Origin: Ferdinandcohnia humi_A
GTDB taxonomy: Bacteria > Bacillota > Bacilli > Bacillales > Bacillaceae_L
Assembly (NCBI GenBank): GCA_047608075.1
Contig: JBLKRX010000013.1
Location: forward strand, 62,001-126,000
Direction: 5' to 3'
Length of the DNA stretch: 64,000 nt
Part shown: in pieces, positions 1 to 8,269 of the stretch
Layout: each line of letters opens with the position of its first letter
Position numbering within the stretch: the stretch's first letter is position 1
Translations under genes and position numbers: made by a program
The notes under the pieces: model-generated
What the model was told of the DNA's origin: nothing
Seen by the model: the letters and a program-made list of their open reading frames with translations, nothing else
The model's database searches: none

Positions 1-111
1 TTTAAAAAACAACAATTAAATTTAACAGAGCCAAGTTAATAATAAATCAAGGGGTAAGACTAAATCTATTAAAAACAAATGGGACAATAATTGATACATC
101 GACCGATTAGC

Positions 112-711
112 TTAATTGATTTTATTGCAGAGTGTCTCTAAATGATAACGAATAACTTCCTTCACCTTTTCTGGAGAGTATACATCAGGTCTTAATAAAG
201 CATGAATCGACAATCCCTCTATTAATGCCGTTAACCTACTCTTTTCTAATTCTGCATTCATTGAATCTGATAATACGCCTTTTAGAGCTAAGATTTCAAT
301 CATTGAATTTGCTAATTCATATGTACCGTCCGTCATTTCATCTTTTTTGTCCTTTATTGTATCACTTGTAAGTGAACGTAATGCAAGAATCCACCAAACA
401 CTCGTTTCAATTTTCTTTTCTTCATCTATTGGTACTAGCTCTAATAAAACTTCTTCTACTGCCTGCACTGGGTTTTCTGACCATTCTTTATTTTGAGAAC
501 GTTTTTTCCCTTCTTCTAAGTAGTAATTCATAATAAATAATAACATTTCATCTTGAGTTGAAAAATAATGTCTTAACGCACCAGAAGACATCCCTGCCTC
601 AGCTGCAACTCTTCGTATAGACGCTTTCTCAACCCCTTCTTTCCTAATAATATTCCATGCAGCCTCAGCAATTTGTTTGCGCTTTTCATCATGATCAACA
701 ATTTTTGGCAT
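112..711 (-). CDS. TetR-family transcriptional regulator
   Basis: A protein of about 199 residues. The N-terminus (residues 5-50) reads as a TetR helix-turn-helix: a helix 'KRKQIAEAAW', then 'ASIRRVAAEAGMSSGALRHYF'-like recognition residues, followed by an all-helical ligand-binding half. Start chosen at the ATG at 711 because AGGAAGTGA lies about 8 bases upstream; an upstream ATG at 723 sits inside that site. It is divergent from the GAP-family membrane gene, and two near-identical 15-bp palindromes lie between them, so it probably represses itself and the neighbour. The ligand is unknown. Family assignment is firm; target assignment is inference. Confidence 0.88.
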   Translation of the reverse strand: MPKIVDHDEKRKQIAEAAWNIIRKEGVEKASIRRVAAEAGMSSGALRHYFSTQDEMLLFIMNYYLEEGKKRSQNKEWSENPVQAVEEVLLELVPIDEEKKIETSVWWILALRSLTSDTIKDKKDEMTDGTYELANSMIEILALKGVLSDSMNAELEKSRLTALIEGLSIHALLRPDVYSPEKVKEVIRYHLETLCNKIN

Positions 712-733
712 TATAAAAATCACTTCCTTTATT

Positions 734-774
734 TAGCACAGTGTGTTATTATCTTTTTATAGCACGATGTGTTA
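734..774. promoter_or_regulatory. Two 15-bp operator palindromes between divergent genes
   Basis: TAGCACAGTGTGTTA (734-748) and TAGCACGATGTGTTA (760-774) are two copies of one imperfect palindrome (arms TARCACA/TGTGTTA) with centres 26 bp apart, about two and a half helical turns. They sit between the TetR gene and the membrane gene, so they are the likely TetR-binding sites controlling both promoters. Confidence 0.72.
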
Positions 775-814
775 AATAGATAATACCACAACATTTAAAG
801 GAGGACTAGTTTGT

Positions 815-1528
815 TTGATCGAAACTATTGAAGCATTGATGCCTTCTTCATCATTAGACATTTCTTCAGCATTATTGATTATTTCTTTGTGTGCTTTAAT
901 TGATATTTTAAGTCCCGGTGTACTGACTGTAACAGCCTATTTATTACTGACACAACCGAATCAGTTATCTTCTCGTTTATTTGTGTTTTTATTCATCACG
1001 CAGTTAGGCTATTTCATCACGGGTTTATTACTCTACTTTGGTGGAAATTCATTATTGAAGAGAATAGAACAATTGTCTCAGTTTGACTTTATCAATTGGT
1101 TTTATATCCTACTTGGAGCAGTTCTTGTTCTAATAAGCTTCAGTAAACCAAAAGAGACTACAAAAAAACGTTTAATTTCATTTATCCCCAAAAATACAAC
1201 AATTAAAGGGATGATTATACTAGGAATCATTGTTTTCCTAATTGAATTTGTAACGGCATTGCCTTACTTTTATTCAATCTTTTTAATGAATCATCAAACA
1301 ATTGAGACTACACCTGCTATCTTAATTATAATTGGATACAATCTAGTAATGGTGCTTCCTTCTCTATTACTGTTAGGGGTTAATATTATATTTAAAGAAA
1401 GATTGCAACAATTTCTTATTAAAATCAGGTCAAAATTAAATGAAGCTCCAATCTCTTCACTCTTGGTAGCGACAGGAGTCATAGGTGCAGTTTTTTTTAA
1501 TATCGGTCTTAGAGGCATATTAAATTAG
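815..1528 (+). CDS. GAP-family (SfLAP-like) integral membrane protein
   Basis: 237 residues with about six hydrophobic segments, beginning near residue 17 ('ALLIISLCALIDILSPGVLTV'-like start, a pattern seen in LysE/GAP-type transporters with a conserved D-x-L-S-P-G). It fits the GAP/SfLAP membrane family, thought to move small molecules or lipids across the membrane; the substrate is unknown. The start is TTG at 815, 10 bases behind AAAGGAGG (797-804). It is followed after 25 bases by another small membrane protein gene. Regulation by the divergent TetR protein is inferred from the paired palindromes. Confidence 0.7.
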   Translation: MIETIEALMPSSSLDISSALLIISLCALIDILSPGVLTVTAYLLLTQPNQLSSRLFVFLFITQLGYFITGLLLYFGGNSLLKRIEQLSQFDFINWFYILLGAVLVLISFSKPKETTKKRLISFIPKNTTIKGMIILGIIVFLIEFVTALPYFYSIFLMNHQTIETTPAILIIIGYNLVMVLPSLLLLGVNIIFKERLQQFLIKIRSKLNEAPISSLLVATGVIGAVFFNIGLRGILN

Positions 1529-1553
1529 AAAAAATATTAAAGAGGTGTTCATC

Positions 1554-1772
1554 ATGAAAGAAATTATCAGTGGTCTCAGTCTACTTTTTATTATTCAGGG
1601 AATAGGCGGATTAATCAATCATTTGACTAATGGGGGAAAAAGTTGGTTTTTAGTAAATTATATTGATGCGTTTCAAGGGTTTGAAATCGTTTTGGACATT
1701 GTATTTATTGCAGTTGGTGGAATCATAGCTTTAGCCACTCGTAAAATAACATCAAGTAAAAGCAATAAGTGA
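1554..1772 (+). CDS. Small membrane protein
   Basis: 72 residues with two hydrophobic stretches (about residues 5-20 and 45-62) and a basic, lysine-rich C-terminus, probably facing the cytoplasm. The ATG at 1554 is used because AAAGAGGTG just upstream is a good ribosome site; the GTG at 1545 lies inside it. It lies 25 bases behind the GAP-family gene and before a strong terminator, so it is the last gene of a two-gene operon. No family recognised. Confidence 0.7.
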   Translation: MKEIISGLSLLFIIQGIGGLINHLTNGGKSWFLVNYIDAFQGFEIVLDIVFIAVGGIIALATRKITSSKSNK

Positions 1773-1788
1773 ATGATGTAAAATAAAA

Positions 1789-1828
1789 AATACAGAGTGA
1801 GAATTTCTCGCTCTGTATTTTTTATTTT
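1789..1828 (+). terminator. Rho-independent terminator
   Basis: Arms AATACAGAGTGAGAA (1789-1803) and TTCTCGCTCTGTATT (1805-1819) form a long stem with one G-U pair, followed by a T-rich run. It ends the TetR-linked membrane gene operon and marks the last clear host feature before the prophage. Confidence 0.9.
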
Positions 1829-2092
1829 AATTGATTCTCCTCGAGGCTCTACCAACCTTACTCATCCAGGTCATAGATAAAATATGATACCAAAATGATT
1901 GTTTTCCTCTTCTCTTATTAGCTCCAAATCCTATAGGCCTATTACAGTTTACGTTACCATTTTTTGTTCATCAATCTAGTCCGTTTGTAAAAGTAGAAAA
2001 TTACTGAATCAGCTTTTAAATCTATTTTACATACACAAATTTCGAACAAAAATCCGGATGTATAATTTATTTTTTCAAAATCCTCAACATTC
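1829..2092. other. Gene-free left border of the prophage
   Basis: No open reading frame or RNA gene is apparent. TATAAT at 2061-2066 is a candidate -10 for the antirepressor transcript, but no good -35 is seen at the right distance. The prophage left end should fall in this stretch. Confidence 0.4.
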
Positions 2093-2119
2093 ATTACCTC
2101 CTGTGGCTATTAGGTAGAG
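2079..2119 (+). repeat. Leader repeat, left copy
   Basis: An imperfect repeat of about 40 bases shared with 32467-32510. Both copies contain AATCCTCAAC, then about 20 variable bases, then GGCTATTAGGTAG, and both sit just upstream of a gene start (here the antirepressor, there the SHOCT protein). Confidence 0.6.
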
Positions 2120-2153
2120 GGGTTTCCTCTCTGACTATATTGCAGGAGGTAAT
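2093..2153 (+). promoter_or_regulatory. 5' leader hairpin covering the antirepressor ribosome site
   Basis: TTACCTCCTG (2094-2103) is the exact reverse complement of CAGGAGGTAA (2143-2152), which contains the AGGAGG ribosome site of the antirepressor; A2093-T2153 adds a pair and several G-U pairs can follow inside. Within the loop AGAGG/CCTCT (2117-2130) forms a second small stem. In the folded state the ribosome site would be hidden, so translation of the antirepressor may be switched. Confidence 0.6.
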
Positions 2154-2157
2154 TCGT

Positions 2158-2910
2158 ATGGACGAATTAGTAAGAATCAATTATGAAAATGACCGCCCCA
2201 CAGTGCTTGGCCGTGATTTGCATGCAGTTTTGGAAGTGAAAACACCCTATGATAAATGGTTTCCAAGAATGTGTGAGTATGGATTTGTGGAGGGTACGGA
2301 CTTTTCGACATTTCTGTCGGAAAGTACAGGTGGAAGACCAGCTGTTGACCACCAAATAACAATTGACATGGCAAAAGAGCTATGCATGATACAGCGTACT
2401 CCAAAAGGGAAAGAGTGTCGCCAATACTTTCTTGAAATAGAAAGAAGATGGAATTCACCAGAGGCAATCATGGCAAGGGCACTACAGATTGCCAATCAAC
2501 AGCTAACTCAAGTAAGGAAACAAAATAAAGTGCTTGAAGGTACGGTTGCTGTTCAGAATCAGCAAATTGCAGAAATGAAACCAAAAGTCTCCTATTATGA
2601 TGTGGTTTTAAATTGCAAAGACCTCATTTCTACATCAGCAATTGCCAAAGATTACGGCAAGTCAGCTATTTGGATGAACCGCTATCTTAATAAAAAGGGC
2701 ATCCAATTTAAACAAGGTGGTATCTGGCTTTTATATCAGAAGTATGCAGAAAAAGGGTATACCAGCACCAAGACACATAGCTACATTGGTAGTAACGGTG
2801 AACTGCATACAAAAGTCCATACATATTGGACTCAAAAAGGCAGACTCTTCATTTACGAACTGTTGAAGGCAGATGGTATTTTGCCGCAGATAGAAATGGA
2901 GGGTGTGTAA
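2158..2910 (+). CDS. Phage antirepressor (AntA/AntB plus KilA-C type)
   Basis: 250 residues. The N-terminal part (about 1-105) matches AntA/AntB antirepressors ('RDLHAVLEVKTPYDKWFPRM', 'FLEIERRWNSPEAIMARAL'); a short coiled linker follows (about 115-145); the C-terminal part (about 150-245) looks like a KilA-C/phage antirepressor DNA-binding domain. Such proteins counteract the prophage repressor during induction. The ATG at 2158 follows AGGAGG with 8 bases; that site is masked by a leader hairpin. It is the first prophage gene seen, and no repressor gene stands beside it. The stop overlaps the next start (TAATG). Confidence 0.85.
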   Translation: MDELVRINYENDRPTVLGRDLHAVLEVKTPYDKWFPRMCEYGFVEGTDFSTFLSESTGGRPAVDHQITIDMAKELCMIQRTPKGKECRQYFLEIERRWNSPEAIMARALQIANQQLTQVRKQNKVLEGTVAVQNQQIAEMKPKVSYYDVVLNCKDLISTSAIAKDYGKSAIWMNRYLNKKGIQFKQGGIWLLYQKYAEKGYTSTKTHSYIGSNGELHTKVHTYWTQKGRLFIYELLKADGILPQIEMEGV

Positions 2911-3344
2911 TGGGAATTGATAAATTCAATCATGAAGGATACCATGACCCAACTCCCCATGAGGCACTGACCAACATAATAAGAAAGAAAAAGGCAGAGA
3001 AAAAATCTGCCTTTAAGCCACTTGTATATATTTGTTCTCCCTATTCCGGTGATGTAGAAGGAAACATTAAAAAGGCTCGCAGTTTTTGCAGGTTTGCATT
3101 AGACCAAAACTGTATTCCGATTGCTCCCCACCTTATGTTTCCACAGTTTATGGATGATGAAAATCCAGAGGAACGGGAACTTGCCATATTTATGGACATC
3201 GTGCTTATGGGCAAATGCTCCGAGGTTTGGGTGCTAGGCAATACCATCTCAAGCGGTATGGCAAGGGAGATTGAAGTAGCCAAGAAACGCAGACAAACGG
3301 TCAGATATTTTAGTCCAGAGCATGAGGAGGTCGAAAGCTTATGA
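2910..3344 (+). CDS. DUF4406 (nucleoside deoxyribosyltransferase-like) protein
   Basis: 144 residues. The core 'VYICSPYSGDVEGNIKKARSF', then 'PIAPHLMFPQF' and 'EVWVLGNTISSGM', is the DUF4406 pattern, a Rossmann-like fold related to nucleoside 2-deoxyribosyltransferases. In phages it is presumed to act on nucleotides or nucleotide derivatives, but the reaction is not known. Start ATG at 2910 overlaps the antirepressor stop by one base, with GGAGG upstream. It also overlaps the primase gene by 4 bases, so the three are translationally coupled. Confidence 0.75.
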   Translation: MGIDKFNHEGYHDPTPHEALTNIIRKKKAEKKSAFKPLVYICSPYSGDVEGNIKKARSFCRFALDQNCIPIAPHLMFPQFMDDENPEERELAIFMDIVLMGKCSEVWVLGNTISSGMAREIEVAKKRRQTVRYFSPEHEEVESL

Positions 3345-5707
3345 AAATCGCTGTGGGCAACAGCCGGATGGACAAGAAATGGAAAAACAAAGATATCTCG
3401 TGGGAGGATTTTTGTGCCCGAGTAAAGACAACACAACGTACTACGGAAACAGTAGAAGAATATCGGAAATTAAAAAGAGGTCAACAAGATGATATCAAAG
3501 ATGTGGGTGGTTTTGTTGGAGGGCATTTAAAAGGAGGAAGGCGAAAGAAGGGCAATGTTTTATGCCGTTCTTTGCTTACCCTTGATATGGATTACGGTAG
3601 ACCGGACATCTGGGAACAAATCAGTATGCTTTTTGATTTCAAATGCTGTGTTTATTCCACCCATAAGCACACACCGGAAAATCCAAGACTTAGGCTAATA
3701 GTTCCTCTTGCTCGTGAAATCAGCGAAGAAGAATACGCAGCCGTTGGACGTATGGTGGCAAAAGAAATCGGCATAGATCTTTTCGATGATACAACTTATG
3801 AAGCCCATCGCCTTATGTATTGGCCATCCACTTCCTCTAATGGTGAATTTGTCTATGAAGAGCAGGATGGAGAATTGCTTGACCCTGATGTTTATCTTTC
3901 AAAATATCAAAACTGGCGGGATACATCAACATGGCCAGTATCAAGCAGGCAGTCTGAAGTTATAAATCGCAGTCTTAAAGAGCAAGCAGACCCGCTTTTA
4001 AAGGAAGGTGTGGTAGGAACATTCTGTCGTGCCTACTCCGTTCGTGAAGCAATTGAGAAATTCTTAGGTGCAGTTTATGCACCTTCTGCTATGGAAGGGC
4101 GATACGATTATATTCCAGCTGATAGTAGTGCCGGTGTGATTATCTACGATGATAAATTCGCATACAGCCATCATGCTACAGACCCAGCAAGTGGATTACT
4201 CCTCAATGCTTTTGATCTCGTTCGTATTCATAAATTCGGTTCTTTAGATGATAAAGCTTCTACCACTACAGCTCCTGGTAAGATGCCATCTTTTGTGGCA
4301 ATGTGCGAGTTTGCTATAAAAGATGAAAGAGTAAAAGCTGAGTTTTCTAAGGAAAGACAGGCACAGGCTGAAGAGGAGTTTAGTGATGAGGATTGGCAGA
4401 CAGCTTTGGAATTGGATAAGCAAGGCCGAATAAAAGACACTCTAGACAACATCGTTTTGATTATTCGTCATGACAAGGAATTACAGCATATAGCTTTTAA
4501 TTGCCACCGTGATGGTATTGATGCCAAAGGTGGCCTGCCTTGGGAACAGATCAAGGCGGGTTGGAATGATTCAGATAATGCACTTCTTAAAGTGTATTTA
4601 AGCAGCAAATACGGAGTTTATTCACCTACCAAGACCAAGGATGCTGTGTTAGCTGTAGCGTCAGAACGAGCCTACCATCCTGTTAAGGAGTATCTGGACT
4701 CCCTGCCAAAATGGGATGGAATTAGGCGAGTAGATAATCTATTAATTGATTATTTCGGTGCAACAGATAATTCCTATGCAAAAGCAGTCATCCGCAAAAC
4801 GATGGTTGCAGCGGTAGCCCGCATTTATAGACCAGGCACAAAGTTTGATAGTGTCCTTATCTTAAACGGTCCTCAAGGTATCGGTAAGTCAACCTTCTTT
4901 GCAAAACTTGCTGGAGATTGGTTTTCAGATAGTTTGACCATTACGGACATGAAAGATAAATCCGGAGCTGAGAAACTTCAGGGATATTGGTTATTGGAAC
5001 TGGGTGAGCTTGCTGGTATGCGTAAGACGGATGTGGAAATTGTGAAGTCTTTTATTTCGAGGGCAGATGATAAGTACCGGGCAAGTTATGGAGTCAATGT
5101 GGAAAGCCATCCCCGTCAGTGTGTGATTGTAGGTTCAACAAATGCAGAAAGCGGGTTTCTTCGAGATATAACTGGCAATCGAAGATTCTGGCCAGTCCGT
5201 ATTAGCGGTAATGGTAAAAAGAAAGCTTGGCAGATGACTAAAGAGGAAGTACAGCAGATTTGGGCAGAGACACTAGTGCTATATGAGAAAGGCGAAAAAC
5301 TCTACCTTGAAGGTGATGATGCATCCATGGCAACTAGTGAGCAGGCAGATGCCATGGAAACAGATGAACGAGAAGGATTGGTTCGTACCTATCTGGATAC
5401 TCTTTTGCCGGATGATTGGGACACTATGTCTTTATACGAACGTAGAAATTTCCTCGGCGGTAGCGAATTTGGCGGCGGAACCCGTGTTGGAACAGTAAAA
5501 AGAACCCTTGTCTGCAATATGGAGATTTGGTGTGAATGTTTTGGAAAAGATGCATCCTCAATGAGAACATCTGATTCTTATGCCATCGGTGCCATTATGA
5601 GAAAGATCAGTGGGTGGAACAAGTACACCGGGAACAAGAACGGAACAATCAATTTTCCTATCTATGGAAAGCAACGAGCTTATTCCCGAGTCGAGGAACA
5701 AAGCTAG
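3341..5707 (+). CDS. VapE-family primase-helicase
   Basis: 788 residues. The N-terminal part (about 1-200) holds archaeo-eukaryotic-primase-like motifs ('LTLDMDYG', 'RLRLIVPL', 'HRLMYWPS'); the C-terminal part is a VapE/DUF5906-type ATPase with a Walker A loop GPQGIGKS at residues 510-517, a later acidic motif 'WLLELGEL', and 'GSTNAESGFLRD' with 'GNRRFWPV', typical of this superfamily-3-like group. It likely initiates phage DNA replication by priming and unwinding. A cluster of GGAACAAG repeats begins in its last 90 bases and continues past its stop, suggesting a linked origin. No phage DNA polymerase gene is present. Confidence 0.85.
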   Translation: MKIAVGNSRMDKKWKNKDISWEDFCARVKTTQRTTETVEEYRKLKRGQQDDIKDVGGFVGGHLKGGRRKKGNVLCRSLLTLDMDYGRPDIWEQISMLFDFKCCVYSTHKHTPENPRLRLIVPLAREISEEEYAAVGRMVAKEIGIDLFDDTTYEAHRLMYWPSTSSNGEFVYEEQDGELLDPDVYLSKYQNWRDTSTWPVSSRQSEVINRSLKEQADPLLKEGVVGTFCRAYSVREAIEKFLGAVYAPSAMEGRYDYIPADSSAGVIIYDDKFAYSHHATDPASGLLLNAFDLVRIHKFGSLDDKASTTTAPGKMPSFVAMCEFAIKDERVKAEFSKERQAQAEEEFSDEDWQTALELDKQGRIKDTLDNIVLIIRHDKELQHIAFNCHRDGIDAKGGLPWEQIKAGWNDSDNALLKVYLSSKYGVYSPTKTKDAVLAVASERAYHPVKEYLDSLPKWDGIRRVDNLLIDYFGATDNSYAKAVIRKTMVAAVARIYRPGTKFDSVLILNGPQGIGKSTFFAKLAGDWFSDSLTITDMKDKSGAEKLQGYWLLELGELAGMRKTDVEIVKSFISRADDKYRASYGVNVESHPRQCVIVGSTNAESGFLRDITGNRRFWPVRISGNGKKKAWQMTKEEVQQIWAETLVLYEKGEKLYLEGDDASMATSEQADAMETDEREGLVRTYLDTLLPDDWDTMSLYERRNFLGGSEFGGGTRVGTVKRTLVCNMEIWCECFGKDASSMRTSDSYAIGAIMRKISGWNKYTGNKNGTINFPIYGKQRAYSRVEEQS

Positions 5708-5901
5708 TTGTACCTTACCTTGTTCTCATACTGGTTCTTTCCCCAAAGCTAGTAATCAAAAGGAAAATCTACGGTTCGGAACAAGTGGAACAAGAAGTAC
5801 CCTATTTATTTACAAATAGTAAAAAAGAGGAAAGTGTAGCCTGTGCATACACGCATACGCGCGCGTATAGGAAAAATGGGTTAAAGTTGTTTTCTTGTTC
5901 C
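5616..5901. repeat. GGAACAAG repeat cluster, candidate replication origin iterons
   Basis: Exact GGAACAAG copies lie at 5616, 5631, 5778 and 5787 on the plus strand and at 5894-5901 on the minus strand; near copies occur at 5642 (GGAACAAT), 5695 (GGAACAAA) and 5719-5726 (minus strand AGAACAAG). They span the 3' end of the primase gene and the 219-base non-coding gap that follows. Placement next to the replication initiator is what iterons of an origin would look like. Confidence 0.45.
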
Positions 5902-5926
5902 GAGCCTTTTTATATGGGAGGTTTTT

Positions 5927-6208
5927 ATGCTTGAAAAATATATCGAAAAGAAACTGGTGGCGGAGGTAAAAAAGATGGGAGGCATTGCGGCGAAGTTTGT
6001 TAGTCCAGGTTTAGATGGAATGCCAGACCGCCTAGTGCTTTTACCATATGGGAAGATGGCTTTTGTGGAATTAAAGGCTCCCGGAAAGAAACCTCGTCCA
6101 TTACAGATTAGAAGAATAAAGCAATTACAGAAGTTGGGCTTTACATGCTATGTCATTGATGATGTTAAGCAGATTGGAGGGATACTGGGTGAAATACAAT
6201 CCTCATAA
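5927..6208 (+). CDS. VRR-NUC domain nuclease
   Basis: 93 residues, a stand-alone VRR-NUC fold. Visible motifs are 'GLDGMPDRLVLLP' (the catalytic G-x-PD), 'MAFVELKAPG' (the E-x-K pair) and 'KPRPLQIRRIKQLQKLGF'. Such small nucleases accompany phage replication genes and are thought to resolve branched DNA. The ATG at 5927 follows GGGAGG. The gene overlaps the SNF2 helicase by 20 bases, so the two are probably co-translated. Confidence 0.88.
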   Translation: MLEKYIEKKLVAEVKKMGGIAAKFVSPGLDGMPDRLVLLPYGKMAFVELKAPGKKPRPLQIRRIKQLQKLGFTCYVIDDVKQIGGILGEIQSS

Positions 6209-7550
6209 ATATCAAACATATGCTACGAATTTCATACTTGAGCATCCCATAGCAGCGGTGTTTTTAGAGATGGGTCTTGGCAAAAGCGTAATCACTTTAA
6301 CTGCTATATTTGATTTATGTCTTGATAGTTTTGAAATTGGAAAGGTTCTGGTCATTGCCCCTCTAAGGGTAGCAAGGGATACTTGGCCAGCTGAGATAAA
6401 CAAATGGGAGCATTTAAAAGGACTGGAGTATTCAGTGGCTATTGGAACAGAACAGGAGCGGTTAGCAGCTCTTAGGAAACCTGCAAGTGTCTATCTTATA
6501 AACAGAGAAAATGTGGACTGGTTGGTAAACAAAAGTGGCATCCCTTTTGACTATGACATGGTGGTAATCGATGAGCTATCATCCTTTAAATCCTATGGTG
6601 CAAAAAGATTTAAAAGTTTACTAAAAGTAAGGCCGAGGGCAAAACGGATCGTGGGTCTTACGGGTACACCATCCAGTAATGGGTTAATGGATTTGTGGGC
6701 AGAGTTTCGTATTCTCGACATGGGTAAAAGACTCGGCAGATACATAACTCACTACCGCAATTCCTTTTTTACACCGGATAAACGTAATCAGCAAATCGTA
6801 TTTTCATATAAACCATTGCCAGGTGCTGAAGATGCCATTTATCAGCTCATTTCGGATATTACCATTTCCATGAAATCAGTCGATTTTCTGAAAATGCCAG
6901 AGTGCGTGATCAATGAAGTACCAGTATATCTAAATGACAAAGAACAATCCGTATATGATCACTTTCGTGAAGAGATGGTTATTGAATTTGCTGATGAAGA
7001 AATAGATGCCATGAATGCAGCCGTCCTTTCAGGCAAACTCCTGCAAATGGCAAATGGTGCGATCTATGATGATGATAAAAATCCTCATATTATCCACGAC
7101 CGCAAGCTAGATGCTCTTGAGGATTTAATTGAAGGTGCAAACGGCAAACCTGTTCTTATTGCATATTGGTATAATCACGATTTAGAGCGTATTAAAGCAA
7201 GATTTAATGTTAGAGAAATTAAAACATCTAAGGATATCAAAGACTGGAACAACGGAGATATTTCTGTGGCGGTTATCCATCCCGCATCAGCAGGACACGG
7301 TCTCAATTTACAAAGTGGAGGTTCAACACTTATTTGGTTTGGTCTTACCTGGAGTCTGGAACTCTATCAGCAAACAAATGCAAGACTTTGGAGACAGGGA
7401 CAAAATGAAACGGTGGTTATCCATCACATTGTTACTAAAGGCACGATTGATGAAGATGTGATGAGAGCCTTGAAACGAAAGGAAAAGACACAGTCCGATC
7501 TTATTAACGCTGTCAAAGCAAATCTGGGGAAAGCGAGGGGTGTTGTATGA
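6189..7550 (+). CDS. SNF2-type DEAD-like helicase
   Basis: 453 residues from GTG at 6189, chosen because GGAGGGA (6176-6182) lies 6 bases upstream; upstream ATGs lack a ribosome site. Motif I 'EMGLGKS' (about residue 28), motif II 'VVIDELSSF', motif III 'GLTGTPSSNG' and motif VI 'QQTNARLWRQGQ' mark a complete SNF2-family helicase with both RecA-like lobes. It is the short phage form, without accessory domains. It follows VRR-NUC directly, a common pair in phages of Gram-positive bacteria, and likely works in replication or recombination of phage DNA. Confidence 0.88.
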   Translation: MKYNPHKYQTYATNFILEHPIAAVFLEMGLGKSVITLTAIFDLCLDSFEIGKVLVIAPLRVARDTWPAEINKWEHLKGLEYSVAIGTEQERLAALRKPASVYLINRENVDWLVNKSGIPFDYDMVVIDELSSFKSYGAKRFKSLLKVRPRAKRIVGLTGTPSSNGLMDLWAEFRILDMGKRLGRYITHYRNSFFTPDKRNQQIVFSYKPLPGAEDAIYQLISDITISMKSVDFLKMPECVINEVPVYLNDKEQSVYDHFREEMVIEFADEEIDAMNAAVLSGKLLQMANGAIYDDDKNPHIIHDRKLDALEDLIEGANGKPVLIAYWYNHDLERIKARFNVREIKTSKDIKDWNNGDISVAVIHPASAGHGLNLQSGGSTLIWFGLTWSLELYQQTNARLWRQGQNETVVIHHIVTKGTIDEDVMRALKRKEKTQSDLINAVKANLGKARGVV

Positions 7551-7768
7551 TGGATGCATTTGAAAAGCTGGCAAATGCCATTATTCTACAGGCGGTCAAA
7601 GATTATCGTTTTGCTCTGAAAAGACTAGCAAAATACCCTCGCAATGATTCTGCTAGATATACGAAACGTGAGATTGAGCGTTTCTTCCATTCCGGGTATT
7701 TCACTACCCTGACATCTCTCGATCCTGAGATGCTAATTAAAAAGCTACATGAGGAGGTGGTGCGATGA
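7547..7768 (+). CDS. Small conserved phage protein
   Basis: 73 residues, charged and probably helical, with 'DYRFALKRLAKYPRND' and 'KREIERFFHSGYFTTL'. I recognise the position and style from other Firmicute phages, where a protein of this size sits between the SNF2 helicase and the late activator, but know no function. Start ATG at 7547 overlaps the helicase stop by 4 bases, and its stop overlaps the next start by 4. Confidence 0.7.
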   Translation: MMDAFEKLANAIILQAVKDYRFALKRLAKYPRNDSARYTKREIERFFHSGYFTTLTSLDPEMLIKKLHEEVVR

Positions 7769-8175
7769 CGGCAAAGGAATTCTTGAAACAAGCTTATCGC
7801 TTAAATGAGCTGATTAATTCCGATCTTGAGGAGTTGCAAAATCTAAGGGAACTCTCAAGAAGTGTTTCATCTCCTGTTCTTGAGGAAAAAGTCAGTAAAA
7901 CAAAAAGTACTGATCCACCTTTTGAAAAATACGTGATTAGAATAGTAGATTTGGAGAAGCAGATACAACAAGAGGTGGAACGTTTAATAAAGCTTAAGTC
8001 AGATATTCGTGAAGCGATTAACCAGATGGAAAACGTGGATGAGAAGCTGCTTCTTCGCTACCGTTACATTAACTTTCTTAACTGGGAAGAAATCTGTGTC
8101 AACCTTAATGTTTCTATGAGAACTGTGCATAGACTTCACTCATCAGCCTTGCAGCATTTAAAGGTGCCTAAATAA
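7765..8175 (+). CDS. ArpU/DUF1492-like late transcription activator
   Basis: 136 residues: a helical, coiled-coil-rich N-terminal region (about 30-85), then a sigma-region-4-like helix-turn-helix at the C-terminus ('LNWEEICVNLNVSMRTVHRLHSSALQHLK'-type, about 108-134; the key run is WEEI...SMRTVHRLH). This is the pattern of the ArpU/RinA-like late activators of Gram-positive phages, which switch on packaging and structural genes. In keeping with that, its gene lies directly before a 10-bp-phased TTGGCA repeat set and a TATAAT box that precede the packaging genes. Confidence 0.75.
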   Translation: MTAKEFLKQAYRLNELINSDLEELQNLRELSRSVSSPVLEEKVSKTKSTDPPFEKYVIRIVDLEKQIQQEVERLIKLKSDIREAINQMENVDEKLLLRYRYINFLNWEEICVNLNVSMRTVHRLHSSALQHLKVPK

Positions 8176-8178
8176 AAG

Positions 8179-8243
8179 TTGGCACACTTTGGCACAGGTT
8201 GGCATACGATGACACTGTTTGTCCGTAGTGAAAGTTATATAAT
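8179..8243 (+). promoter_or_regulatory. Predicted late promoter with three phased activator sites
   Basis: TTGGCA recurs at 8179, 8189 and 8199, exactly 10 bp apart, so all three face one side of the helix. They end 8 bases before the -35 position of a TATAAT box at 8238-8243; the -35 itself (CTGTTT) is poor, as expected of an activator-dependent promoter. The late activator gene ends just upstream and the HNH and terminase genes follow. Confidence 0.6.
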
Positions 8244-8269
8244 GGTAGTATGGAATAATAGCAAACAGA

